Of a stretch of 64,000 nucleotides of DNA, positions 34,983-43,912 are shown piece by piece. Each line of letters starts with the position of its first letter. The first letter of the stretch is position 1. Position numbers and translations under genes: made by a program. This DNA is from Paenibacillus radicibacter (GTDB lineage: Bacteria > Bacillota > Bacilli > Paenibacillales > NBRC-103111): assembly GCF_024721995.1 (NCBI RefSeq), contig NZ_JANQBC010000004.1:186001-250000 (forward strand), in the 5' to 3' direction. The notes under the pieces were generated by a model. The model searched no databases. It saw only the letters and a list, made by a program, of their open reading frames with translations, and had not been told where the DNA came from.

Positions 34983-37100
34983 TTGAAAAAATGGCTTCTT
35001 ATGGCTACAAGCACACTACTTGCACTCCAAGTTACAAGTACTGCGCTCGCACAAAGTTTTGCCAGCGAACCAGATACTGATCCCCTACCTTTTCCAATTC
35101 AAGTGTATGAACATGAACCGAATGATTCACCGTCTACAGCGACTCCTGTCACCTCCAATTGTGATGTTACAGGAATGATTAACGACGTTGTAACGGATGT
35201 GGATTATTACGTTTTACATATTAATTATAAGAAGAAAATGAATATCGAAATCAGTAATCTGAGTGTAGATGGGCCGCAAGGGATGCATTTCGATGTGTTA
35301 GACAGTAGCCAGAACGTGATCGCAAAGTCCGATTTGTTAGAACTGAAATGGGGATATGTCCTGAGTCAGGATATAACGCTGAAACCAGGTAAGTACTGGA
35401 TTAAAGTGTACTCCGACAACCGAACGCCTGCGATTGTGAATGAGCCGTATACGCTCGTACTCCAGCCTCCTTTTGAAGAGGATGAAGATTCAGCGGGGAC
35501 TATCCTCACACCAAAGCCGATCGCTCCAAGTCCAGCCCAACCTGGCAAGATGGAACATGACTATTGGGTGGACCATGATCCGCTTTATGCGATGCAGATT
35601 GCTGCCTTTAAACGCTGGAATGAGCATTATAGGGTAACGAAGCTTCCCGTCCATGATCCGCAACTAGAGCGGCAGTATTATCTTGCTCAAATGAATATCT
35701 TTAAAGCTTGGGAGACCACCAAAGGCTCATCGCATATTAAAGTTGCGATTATCGATCTGGGGATCAATACAAAGCTCGATGAGCTAGCTCGATCAGCTAT
35801 GAAAACATTTAATGTGTTCGGCAAAACCGGCCAAGAAGTGCGGCAGAACCACGGGACACATGTAGCGAGTATCCTAGCTGCAGATGGAAGTAACGGGATT
35901 GGAATCTCTGGAGTAGCTCCTGGTGTTCGGCTCATGCCGATTAATGCATGGGGTCCAAATGGACGCACCGAAGAAAGTACAGCGAACGCGATTCGTTATG
36001 CCGCCGACCAAGGCGCACAAATCTTGAGTATGAGTCTGGGCAGCAACGAGTTTGCTAAGGATACAGGCGGAGACTCCCCTATCATTCGTGAAGCGATTCA
36101 GTATGCGCATAGCAAAGGTGTGCTGCTCATCGCTGCCGCTGGTAACGATATTGGAATGGCGAAGCCAGACTTCCCTGCTCGCTATCCAGAAGTGATTGCA
36201 GTAGGTGCGGTGACTGATAAAGACATCCTATCCAACTTTTCCGCGCGTAGTTCCGATTTAGTTGCACCCGGTGATGTCATTTACTCGATTGGCATGGATG
36301 GCAGATACATCAGCTTATCTGGTACTTCGATGGCAACACCGATGGTTGCTGGTGTAGCTGCGCTCATTCTATCCAAAAATCCGGAGCTATCCAGTGATCA
36401 GGTAAAGGATATTTTGTGCAAATCTGCCCTGCCACTTGGCGATCAGCACTTGTACGGACATGGCCGCATCGATGCGGGTCGTGCTTTGGAGATGACACCT
36501 TCTCCTGTAAAACCTGTGGATGAAAGTGCTATTTTTCAAGATATGAATGGGCATTGGGCAAAGATTGCAGTGAATGGGTTATGGGATAAGAATTTAGTGT
36601 CTGGGGTGGCAAACGATACATTCGCACCAGATGTACCTCTTACCCGCGCACAGTTTGCAGCGATGTTAACACGTTCGCTCCACTTGCCGTTAATTGTGCC
36701 ACAATCGACTTTTGCTGATGTTCCTGAGGATGCGTGGTACTTTGGAGAAGTGCATGCCGCCGCAAAGGCAGGGATTGTCCATGGGTATGATGCGCGTACA
36801 TTCGATCCGAATGCGCAGATGACGCGTGAGCAGATGGCTGCGATGTTGGTGCGAGCTTGGGAGTATAAGTTTGGGAATGAGATTAATGGGATGAGTGCTG
36901 TTGATGGGGGTAGCGCTCGTCATGACGGTCGCCTAATGGATGAATCCGTGATCAGTACTTGGGCGAAGAGCACTGTGTATCACGCGATAGAGCTGGGGCT
37001 TATGGTCGGTAAAGAAGCTCATACCTTCGATCCCCAAGGTACCACAACCCGCGCTGAAAGTGCGCAAGGGATTTATAACTTTTTGCAGGTGAAAAAGTAA
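34983..37100 (+). CDS. Secreted S8 subtilisin-family protease with PPC-like and SLH domains
   Basis: A 705-aa exported protease. Signal peptide (1-23), a pre-peptidase C-terminal-like beta domain placed at the N-terminus (about 42-160, EHEPNDSPSTATPV), then the S8 domain with Asp in VAIIDLGIN (about 257), His in NHGTHVASI (about 290), Asn in AAAGND and Ser in GTSMATPMVAG (about 449). Three SLH modules occupy residues 516-705 and should anchor it to the wall. The Asp motif reads DLG rather than the usual DTG or DSG. The TTG start has AGGAGG eight bases upstream. Confidence 0.93.
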   Translation: MKKWLLMATSTLLALQVTSTALAQSFASEPDTDPLPFPIQVYEHEPNDSPSTATPVTSNCDVTGMINDVVTDVDYYVLHINYKKKMNIEISNLSVDGPQGMHFDVLDSSQNVIAKSDLLELKWGYVLSQDITLKPGKYWIKVYSDNRTPAIVNEPYTLVLQPPFEEDEDSAGTILTPKPIAPSPAQPGKMEHDYWVDHDPLYAMQIAAFKRWNEHYRVTKLPVHDPQLERQYYLAQMNIFKAWETTKGSSHIKVAIIDLGINTKLDELARSAMKTFNVFGKTGQEVRQNHGTHVASILAADGSNGIGISGVAPGVRLMPINAWGPNGRTEESTANAIRYAADQGAQILSMSLGSNEFAKDTGGDSPIIREAIQYAHSKGVLLIAAAGNDIGMAKPDFPARYPEVIAVGAVTDKDILSNFSARSSDLVAPGDVIYSIGMDGRYISLSGTSMATPMVAGVAALILSKNPELSSDQVKDILCKSALPLGDQHLYGHGRIDAGRALEMTPSPVKPVDESAIFQDMNGHWAKIAVNGLWDKNLVSGVANDTFAPDVPLTRAQFAAMLTRSLHLPLIVPQSTFADVPEDAWYFGEVHAAAKAGIVHGYDARTFDPNAQMTREQMAAMLVRAWEYKFGNEINGMSAVDGGSARHDGRLMDESVISTWAKSTVYHAIELGLMVGKEAHTFDPQGTTTRAESAQGIYNFLQVKK

Positions 37101-37242
37101 ACCTATCATGACGCACCAACTGATTACCACCTTTACAAATCCTTCACATCCATTTTTACAAAGATCGATATCATCACCCTCGCCTAACAGGTACACTAGG
37201 TATAGAAGCATTCATATCATTCCTAGTTAGGGAGGAAAGACA

Positions 37243-37461
37243 ATGGAAGTATCTCAGTTCAATCAGTTCTTTCATGATATGAATCGTGCGATTGGTGAAG
37301 TAGCCTCATCTGCGAACAATTCCCTATACCGCGTCGACACCTCGATTAGAAATTTAGACAAAACGCTCAGCACAACGAATATACTTATTGCCATACTCAT
37401 CGCAATCTTCATCGCCAACCTCGTATTCAGCATCATTAAGAACTACAAACAATCTAAATAA
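37243..37461 (+). CDS. Small single-pass membrane protein of unknown function
   Basis: A 72-aa protein with a soluble helical N-terminus (residues 1-45), one membrane helix (NILIAILIAIFIANLVFSII) and a short basic tail KNYKQSK. AGGGAGGAAA precedes the ATG and a bidirectional terminator follows, so it is likely expressed. It resembles no family I recognise. It converges on the catalase gene. Confidence 0.72.
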   Translation: MEVSQFNQFFHDMNRAIGEVASSANNSLYRVDTSIRNLDKTLSTTNILIAILIAIFIANLVFSIIKNYKQSK

Positions 37462-37473
37462 TTCACCCCATTA

Positions 37474-37507
37474 AAAAACCACCCGTTCTTATAACGAGTG
37501 GTTTACT
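37474..37507. terminator. Bidirectional terminator
   Basis: AAACCACCCGTT pairs with AACGAGTGGTTT. The minus strand then reads TTTTTTAATGG and serves the catalase gene. Confidence 0.82.
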
Positions 37508-37531
37508 TGTCTATTCATTTCATCCTACCTG

Positions 37532-38998
37532 TTACCCCATTCGACTTAAAAAAGGTCCGATATCCACGCCGAGTTTCTCTGCCAGCACCGCTCCATATTC
37601 CTTATCCGCACGGAAGAAGTTGCAGATGGCAAGCAGCTTCACTTGTTCATCGACCTGCTTCAAGTCATTCACCAAGTTCTTGATCAGATTCGCCTGCTCC
37701 GACTCACTGTACGTCCGATACCGCTCACCTGCCTGCTTGAAGTCATTCGGCTTCTCAATCTTCTGCCGCGTCACATGACCTGCAAGTTCTGGCTCACTAT
37801 CCTTATAGCTCGCATCTTCCACCGGGTTACCTTGGTGACGCGACGGCTCGTAGTTAATGGTAGATGTATCTTGCTTCGTCTGCATGAATCCATCCCGCTG
37901 ATGATTATGAACAGTTGCATACGGACAATTCACAGGAATGTTCAAGTAGTTCGGCCCTAAGCGGTGCCGCTGTGTATCGGGGTACGAGAACAATCGACCT
38001 TGCAGCAACTTATCTTCCGAAGCTTCAATGCCCGGTACGAACGCACTAGGTGTGAATGCAACCTGCTCGACTTCCGCGAAGAAATTAGCTGGATTGCGAT
38101 TAAGCGTCATTGTCCCTACCTTTTGAAAAGGATACAGATCCTCCGGCCAGATCTTCGTCGGATCAAGCGGATCAAAGTCTAATTGGTCATAGTCCTCTGG
38201 CTGCAAAATCTGAACAAGGAATTCCCACTGCGGGAAGTTGCCTTCCTTAATGTGATTAAACAAATCCCGAGTCGCATGATTAAAGTCTCCGCCTTGCACT
38301 TCACCCGCTTCTACCGCGCTGTAATTACGTACCCCTTGCAGCGGATTCCACTTGTATTTCACATAGACGGACTTGCCTTCGGCATTGATCCACTTGAATG
38401 CATGAACACTGAACCCTTCCATCTGTCGATAGTTCGCAGGCGTCCCATAATCCGAGAATAACCATGTCAACATATGCGTCGACTCCGGCGTTAACGTCAT
38501 GAAGTCCCAATACCGATTCGGGTCTTGAATGTTCGTATCTGGCGCAGGTTTAAGTGAATGCACCATGTCCGGGAACTTCATCGCATCGCGAATAAAGAAC
38601 ACCGGCAAGTGGTTGCCCACAATGTCGTAATTTCCTTCTTCGGTATACAACTTCACTGCGAATCCACGCGGGTCCCTAGCCGTCTCAGGCGAACCTTGAC
38701 CATGAATAACTGTCGAGAAACGAATGAATAGATCCATCTCCTGCCCTACATCCTGCAAGAAAGCGGCTTTCGTAAACTCCGACATGCTCTTCTCTACCTT
38801 GAATACCCCATGTGCTCCCACTCCACGGGCATGTACAACTCGCTCAGGAATACGTTCCCGGTCAAAATGCGCCAGCTTTTCAATCAGATGATAGTCTTCT
38901 AGCAGCGTTGGTCCTCTGCGCCCCGCTGTCCTCGAATTTTGGTTATCCCCCACCGGAACGCCTTGATTCGTTGTTAAACGATCTGTCATGCGACTCAC
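37532..38998 (-). CDS. katA: Haem catalase, small-subunit monofunctional type
   Basis: A 488-aa catalase. The active-site His is in ERIPERVVHARGVGAHG, the distal Asn in NNHLPVFFIRD-like context (VGNHLPVFFIRDA), and the proximal haem Tyr in GRLFSYPDTQRHRLG. HDGVH-like NADPH residues were not examined. It breaks down H2O2 and is the functional complement of SodA nearby. Length is typical of the clade. A palindrome like that of the sodA promoter lies directly before the AGGTG ribosome site. Confidence 0.95.
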   Translation of the reverse strand: MSRMTDRLTTNQGVPVGDNQNSRTAGRRGPTLLEDYHLIEKLAHFDRERIPERVVHARGVGAHGVFKVEKSMSEFTKAAFLQDVGQEMDLFIRFSTVIHGQGSPETARDPRGFAVKLYTEEGNYDIVGNHLPVFFIRDAMKFPDMVHSLKPAPDTNIQDPNRYWDFMTLTPESTHMLTWLFSDYGTPANYRQMEGFSVHAFKWINAEGKSVYVKYKWNPLQGVRNYSAVEAGEVQGGDFNHATRDLFNHIKEGNFPQWEFLVQILQPEDYDQLDFDPLDPTKIWPEDLYPFQKVGTMTLNRNPANFFAEVEQVAFTPSAFVPGIEASEDKLLQGRLFSYPDTQRHRLGPNYLNIPVNCPYATVHNHQRDGFMQTKQDTSTINYEPSRHQGNPVEDASYKDSEPELAGHVTRQKIEKPNDFKQAGERYRTYSESEQANLIKNLVNDLKQVDEQVKLLAICNFFRADKEYGAVLAEKLGVDIGPFLSRMG

Positions 38999-39000
38999 CT

Positions 39001-39015
39001 CTTATTATAAATAAG
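39001..39015 (-). promoter_or_regulatory. Palindromic element upstream of the catalase gene
   Basis: CTTATTATAAATAAG (plus-strand reading) is a near-perfect inverted repeat that differs from the sodA element CTTATTATAATAAG by one inserted A. It sits just before the ribosome site. A weak minus-strand promoter (TTGCGG, 16 bp, TAAATA) is visible further upstream at about 39024-39051. Confidence 0.45.
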
Positions 39016-39089
39016 TACACACCCTCTATTTATGTGTAATAAGAGTAACCGCAATCTAGACCGAATTTGTACAATTAATCATCATGAAA

Positions 39090-39779
39090 TTATGATGAAG
39101 ACTTTCCTTCCAGTCGCTCACTCGTATCAATAACAACCCCATCGATACGCTTATTAAACGTCGCTCTCCAGCTCTCAGATAGCGCGTCTACCGCAAGAAG
39201 AGTTTGCATGCCCTCAACATTCGTCTTCTCATGATGCATAATCCGATTCGCATAGTCCACCGTAACCCCAAGTTCATGACGGCTCATTAACTCTAGCTTC
39301 GCATCTGGCGTCACTATTCCTTCTTCTAACACGCGAAAATAAAATCCCGTATACCCCGTATCTTGCATCTGTACAGGCAATTTCGGTGCTTCATAACGTA
39401 CAGACAGCTTAAAGCATGGCTGACGCGGCTGCGTAATTTGGACAACTGCTTCTCCAAGCTTAAACGTATCTCCGATGCACACATCCCCTTCTAACATGCC
39501 TTCCAGCGTAATATTCTCACCGAATGCACCGAATTCCATCTCACGACCGAGCTGCTCCGTCCAGTACGGAAAATGCTCATAACAAAATGCGCAAACTGCC
39601 TTATCGGGTCCACCGTGGTGCTTCGTATCTGCCTGTCCATCACCAATAAATCCTAACTTCGTTAACATCAAACCTTCACTTACGGGCTTCTTGAAAATCC
39701 CTGTCGTTACTTCGGTACGGTTATGGGGTACCGTTATCGGCATCCCTATGTTAAGAGATACAAGCTTGCGTGCTGTCAT
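39090..39779 (-). CDS. MOSC domain protein (YiiM-like)
   Basis: A 229-aa protein of the MOSC family. Conserved segments are GDGQADTKHHGGPDKAVCAF, FGENITLEGM and the Cys-containing ITQPRQPCFKL, the position at which MOSC proteins bind or transfer sulfur or molybdenum cofactor. The YiiM/YuaD subgroup is linked to detoxifying N-hydroxylated compounds via Moco. GGAGG lies nine bases before the ATG at 39779; the earlier in-frame ATG lacks a site. Monocistronic. Confidence 0.85.
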   Translation of the reverse strand: MTARKLVSLNIGMPITVPHNRTEVTTGIFKKPVSEGLMLTKLGFIGDGQADTKHHGGPDKAVCAFCYEHFPYWTEQLGREMEFGAFGENITLEGMLEGDVCIGDTFKLGEAVVQITQPRQPCFKLSVRYEAPKLPVQMQDTGYTGFYFRVLEEGIVTPDAKLELMSRHELGVTVDYANRIMHHEKTNVEGMQTLLAVDALSESWRATFNKRIDGVVIDTSERLEGKSSS

Positions 39780-39856
39780 CGATGTACGCCTCCGTTTCAT
39801 TTTTGCAATCCAAATTATAGTCGTTATTAAACGTTATACCATGAATCTGAATATAC

Positions 39857-39899
39857 CAAAAGACCCCCAACCTGCTTGTGAGCTAGATTGGAGGTCTTG
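39857..39899 (-). terminator. Terminator of the OFA transporter gene
   Basis: Minus-strand AAGACCTCCAATCT pairs imperfectly with AGGTTGGGGGTCTT and is followed by TTGG. Confidence 0.7.
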
Positions 39900-39934
39900 C
39901 TATTCATTCCTATGAATTTCCTATCACAATCCGC

Positions 39935-41179
39935 TTAGCTCGGGTTATGTTGGGAACGTAATTTCATTGCTTTGTTATTATTTTCAGATGGAATTGCTGG
40001 TGGTGTAATGAAGAGTGCAATGATGAACGAGATGCCGCATAATGCCGCGATCACCATGAACGTGACGTTAAATCCGCCAAGCAATACCGACAAGAACGAG
40101 CCTGTTAATGCTCCAAGACCGAAGCCTTGATAGATGATGCCGTAGTTCTTGCTTTGGTTCTTCAGTCCGAAGTAGTCTGCGACAATCGCCGGGAACACCG
40201 TAATGTTACCACCGAAACAGAATGCAATGACCGATACACAAGCGAAGAATATTGCTGTATTAAGTGGTAGATAGCTTAGTGCAAGAACTGAGATTGCTGT
40301 TGCACAGATCGCACCTGCTACGACTTTCATACGACCTACTTTATCCGATAGTGCACCGAGAATAATGCGTCCTGTGGTATTGAAAATCGCAACCATTGCC
40401 ACTGCATTCGCAGCTGTTGCCACATCAAGCCCTGCAAGCTTTACACCTGCATCTTTTACAATACCGATTAGATACAATCCACTCATACATGCTGTGAAGA
40501 AAATTACGAACAAGAGATATGCTTCTTTCGTACGCAACATCTCACGAGCTGTAAAGTTACGTTCCATCCCTTTATTCGCTGCCGTTGCAGCAGTAGGTTG
40601 ATCAACTGCTTCACGAAGCAAGAACGAACCGACTACAATAAGCGACATTGCGATCAAGCCCCAGAATAGGAATGTTTGTGATACACCGAATGATCCAAGG
40701 AAAGCTGTGTTTACATATTTGAAAATAAGACTACCTGTACCGAACGCACCGACCGAAATACCAGACACGAGCCCTTTGCGGTTCGGGAACCACTTGATCA
40801 AATTCGATAGCGACGTAATGTAAGCTGTACCATCAGCGAAACCTACAACAACACCGATTAATAAGTAAATGAGCCATAAAGAGGATACCGTTGAGCTAAG
40901 AATCAAGCCGAGTCCAAGAACAATACCGGATATCATAACAAGCTTGCGAATACCGATTTTCTCTTGAATTTTACCTACAAAAAGTGTGGCGAATGCAAGC
41001 GCAAAGCTCGTAATCGAGAACGTAATCGAGATCGAGTTAAGTCCCCATCCGAACTTATCTGCTAGCGGCTGATTGAATAAGCTCCATGTATATATCGTAC
41101 CCAAACCCATTTGAACAATAATCGTGCCAAGTACAATTAACCAACGGTTAACCTTAGGTGTCGTAGTTTCTGTTTTCAT
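39935..41179 (-). CDS. OFA-family MFS transporter (oxalate/formate/lactate/pyruvate type)
   Basis: A 414-aa protein with 12 membrane helices and the family features GTIYTWSLFNQPLADKFGW at helix 1, GFADGTAYITSLSNLIKWFPNRKGLVSG in the middle of the first half, and FGGNITVFPAIVADYFGLKNQSKNYG in the second. This fits the oxalate:formate antiporter group, including YhjX-like carriers induced by pyruvate. It lies 110 bp after the LytS/LytTR genes on the same strand and is a plausible target of them. Confidence 0.85.
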   Translation of the reverse strand: MKTETTTPKVNRWLIVLGTIIVQMGLGTIYTWSLFNQPLADKFGWGLNSISITFSITSFALAFATLFVGKIQEKIGIRKLVMISGIVLGLGLILSSTVSSLWLIYLLIGVVVGFADGTAYITSLSNLIKWFPNRKGLVSGISVGAFGTGSLIFKYVNTAFLGSFGVSQTFLFWGLIAMSLIVVGSFLLREAVDQPTAATAANKGMERNFTAREMLRTKEAYLLFVIFFTACMSGLYLIGIVKDAGVKLAGLDVATAANAVAMVAIFNTTGRIILGALSDKVGRMKVVAGAICATAISVLALSYLPLNTAIFFACVSVIAFCFGGNITVFPAIVADYFGLKNQSKNYGIIYQGFGLGALTGSFLSVLLGGFNVTFMVIAALCGISFIIALFITPPAIPSENNNKAMKLRSQHNPS

Positions 41180-41289
41180 TACGATCGCCTCTTTCTCATG
41201 TCTGACTTGTTGTACCCTTATCTTACAGAATCAGAAGGGATATGAGTCAGATTCGTCATGAGATGATCGAATATCGGAATGAATTGCAT

Positions 41290-42021
41290 TTATAGATGCA
41301 TGAGCTGCCTAAATTCTTTCACTTTGCTGCGACTTACTGGAATTTCCGCATCGCAATCGCGTAATCGGAGCAAGTAAGTATTATTAAACCACGGCACAAT
41401 TTCATGAATCCGATTCAAGTTCACGGTATATGAGCGATGACTCCGGTAGAATTGATCCTGCGGCAGAAGTGCATGGAATTCTGAAATGCTCATGGGCATC
41501 ACATACTTGCCGTTCTTCGTATAGACGTTGGTAACTTTCTCTTGTGCTTCAGCATAATAAATATCCGCGGAGTCGGTCACGATAATGTTATCGTTGTTGA
41601 TTAGATTAATGCGCTTGCCTGGTGATGGTGCTGATTCTTTCACTACTTGCTTCCCGCTTCGCTTGAATGCATCCTCCAGCTTATGCAGCATGGACGCAAT
41701 CCTACGCTCGTCGTAAGGTTTTAAGATGTAATCGAATGCTTCCAGCTCAAATGCCTGCGCCGCATGTTCTTTATAAGCCGTGGTGAACACAATAAACGGT
41801 TTGCGTGCAAACTTACTAATATTGTTCGCGAGCAGCATACCGTCTAAGGACGGAATATTAATATCGAGGAAAATCGCATCCACTTCATGCTCCTGCAAGT
41901 ATTTCAGCACATCAAGTCCATCTTCAAATCGCTCCACGATCTCAATCTGGCTGTGTGTTGTAATTAAGAACTCCAATTCTTCTCTCGCTAGAAATTCATC
42001 TTCAACAATGATCGCTCTCAT
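41290..42021 (-). CDS. LytTR-family response regulator
   Basis: A 243-aa regulator. The receiver domain (1-120) carries the phospho-Asp in [14 protein letters not shown] and the conserved Lys in [10 protein letters not shown]. The LytTR DNA-binding domain (140-243) has the typical [18 protein letters not shown] and ends with [13 protein letters not shown]. Its ATG overlaps the sensor kinase stop by four bases, as ATGA, showing coupled translation. Confidence 0.93.
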   Translation of the reverse strand: MRAIIVEDEFLAREELEFLITTHSQIEIVERFEDGLDVLKYLQEHEVDAIFLDINIPSLDGMLLANNISKFARKPFIVFTTAYKEHAAQAFELEAFDYILKPYDERRIASMLHKLEDAFKRSGKQVVKESAPSPGKRINLINNDNIIVTDSADIYYAEAQEKVTNVYTKNGKYVMPMSISEFHALLPQDQFYRSHRSYTVNLNRIHEIVPWFNNTYLLRLRDCDAEIPVSRSKVKEFRQLMHL

Positions 42022-43682
42022 GATGTCTCCTTCGGTATATCAAAATAGATATCTGTCCCTCTTGCTAGCCGCTTGATCGTCAGTCCGTGTCCATACAATA
42101 GCTTCACACGCTTGTGCACATTGAATAGTCCAATATGATGCGCAGCGATGCGCTCATTCATGATATTGTCGATCACGGCTTCATCGATGCCAATGCCGGT
42201 ATCTGCCACTCCGATTCGCACGGTGTCTTGCAATTCTTTGACATATATCGTAACCGTACCTTTTCCTTTTACTTTCAAAATACCGTGTATGATCGCGTTC
42301 TCCACCAGCGGCTGGATTACGAGACTTGGAATTTTCACAGCGACTTCGTCTACTTCGTATTCCACGTTTAGTCGATTGCCGAACCTCGCCATCTCAATCT
42401 CTACATAGTTGCGAACCTGCTCTAACTCTTTATGCACATCAATGACTTCGTCAGTTAACTCCAGGTTATAGCGCATATAGCCGGATAAGTTTACGATCAA
42501 CTCGCGCGCCTTGTCTGGTTTCGTGCGGATTGAAGAACCAATGGCATTCAGCGCATTGAATAGAAAATGTGGCTGAATCGTCGTCTGCAGTGCCTTCAGT
42601 TCCGCCTTATTCGCCATTTCTTTCATCTCTTCCACCTTTGATACTTCCATTAAGGTTGAGATAATCTGTGACAGACCCACAGCCATGGTCTGAAGGGGAA
42701 AAGTAATCTTGTGTGCGGTTCGGTAATAAATTTTGAGTGTCCCTGTCACGATGTCCCGTTCTTTCAGAGGAATGACAAGTAACGACTGCACCCCTGGCAT
42801 CGCTTCATCCAAGGCATGATTACTAATTAAAATTTCATCAGATTGAATTGCGCGCTTCGTCAGCACACTTGTTATTTCATGATGAATGAGGTACCGCTCT
42901 TCACCGTACCCAACATATGCTTGTACATCATGTAAATCCGTAATAGCTACGGCATCTGCATGTATCTCCTCACGTATAATGGCACAAATCTTATGCAAGG
43001 AATCGGGATTAATCGAGCGGAAATACGGCAGTGTCTTGTTCGCGATATCAAGAGCCAGTTGCGCCTGCCGCGCGGCGATGCCTTCTTTCTCCGACTCTAC
43101 ACTTTGCACGAGCAATATAATAAGGCCAACATTCATTTGACCAATGATCATCGGCACCGCAATTTTACTTACAATATCCATACCCAGCTCAGGTGGACTT
43201 GCAAAGAATACGATGAGTACCATCGTTAAGGCTTCACAGAGCATCCCGGCGATAATCCCCACAATCCAACGCTTAGCCTTATCTGTGCGCAAATAAATTG
43301 CACTTGCTACACAACCCGCAATAATGCTCGTTATCAAACACGGAATCGACGTCACACCGCCAATATCAATCAGATAGCGATGAATCCCTGACACGATCCC
43401 GACGATGATTCCAACCCACGGTCCGAACAGGATACCCGCTGACATAATGACGATAATCCGGACATTGACGAGCGACCCTTCCACATCAATCCCCGAATAC
43501 GTCCCGAAAATTGCAAATAAGCAGAAGATCAGCGTAATAATTGCATATTCCTTCGGTGAACGCGTATCCTTCTGTAGCACTTGCTTCACATTCGAAATAC
43601 GCAGCATGAAAAATATAATAATGAGCAGCAGCGCCGCTCGCTCAAACAACTTCATCAGCATTTGAAACATCGTATCGTCCAC
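42018..43682 (-). CDS. LytS-family sensor histidine kinase
   Basis: A 554-aa sensor with a 5TM-LYT membrane domain (residues 10-190, [27 protein letters not shown]), a GAF domain (about 215-345) and a HisKA_5/HATPase part with the phospho-His block [17 protein letters not shown] (about 370) and N box [11 protein letters not shown]. The GTG start at 43682 has AGGAGG eight bases upstream. Such systems respond to pyruvate, membrane potential or related signals in Bacillota and E. coli; which applies here is unknown. Confidence 0.92.
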   Translation of the reverse strand: MDDTMFQMLMKLFERAALLLIIIFFMLRISNVKQVLQKDTRSPKEYAIITLIFCLFAIFGTYSGIDVEGSLVNVRIIVIMSAGILFGPWVGIIVGIVSGIHRYLIDIGGVTSIPCLITSIIAGCVASAIYLRTDKAKRWIVGIIAGMLCEALTMVLIVFFASPPELGMDIVSKIAVPMIIGQMNVGLIILLVQSVESEKEGIAARQAQLALDIANKTLPYFRSINPDSLHKICAIIREEIHADAVAITDLHDVQAYVGYGEERYLIHHEITSVLTKRAIQSDEILISNHALDEAMPGVQSLLVIPLKERDIVTGTLKIYYRTAHKITFPLQTMAVGLSQIISTLMEVSKVEEMKEMANKAELKALQTTIQPHFLFNALNAIGSSIRTKPDKARELIVNLSGYMRYNLELTDEVIDVHKELEQVRNYVEIEMARFGNRLNVEYEVDEVAVKIPSLVIQPLVENAIIHGILKVKGKGTVTIYVKELQDTVRIGVADTGIGIDEAVIDNIMNERIAAHHIGLFNVHKRVKLLYGHGLTIKRLARGTDIYFDIPKETS

Positions 43683-43856
43683 TCGTGTTGCCTCCTACCT
43701 ATAATGTCAATTCTTGATCGCTCTGAAGTACAACATTGTTATTGTCCACTATTCATGTAAGAAAAATGAATTTCTGTATCACTTAGAATCATGTAAGTGT
43801 AGCATATTGCAAAAATAACGGCATGAACAGACGAAGACAATTGTAACTTTGTATAT

Positions 43857-43895
43857 AAAAAAGCACGTACCGCTGCGAGTTGGTACGTGCTTTTC
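43857..43895 (-). terminator. Terminator of the O-acyltransferase operon
   Basis: Minus-strand AAAAGCACGTACC and GGTACGTGCTTTT pair perfectly and are followed by TTATAT. Confidence 0.9.
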
Positions 43896-43912
43896 ACATT
43901 CATAAATATGAT

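Noticed and set aside
39001-39015. Standard PerR box before the catalase gene
   Set aside because: The dyad CTTATTATAAATAAG does not follow the TTATAATNATTATAA half-site order, so it is reported only as a shared element with sodA.
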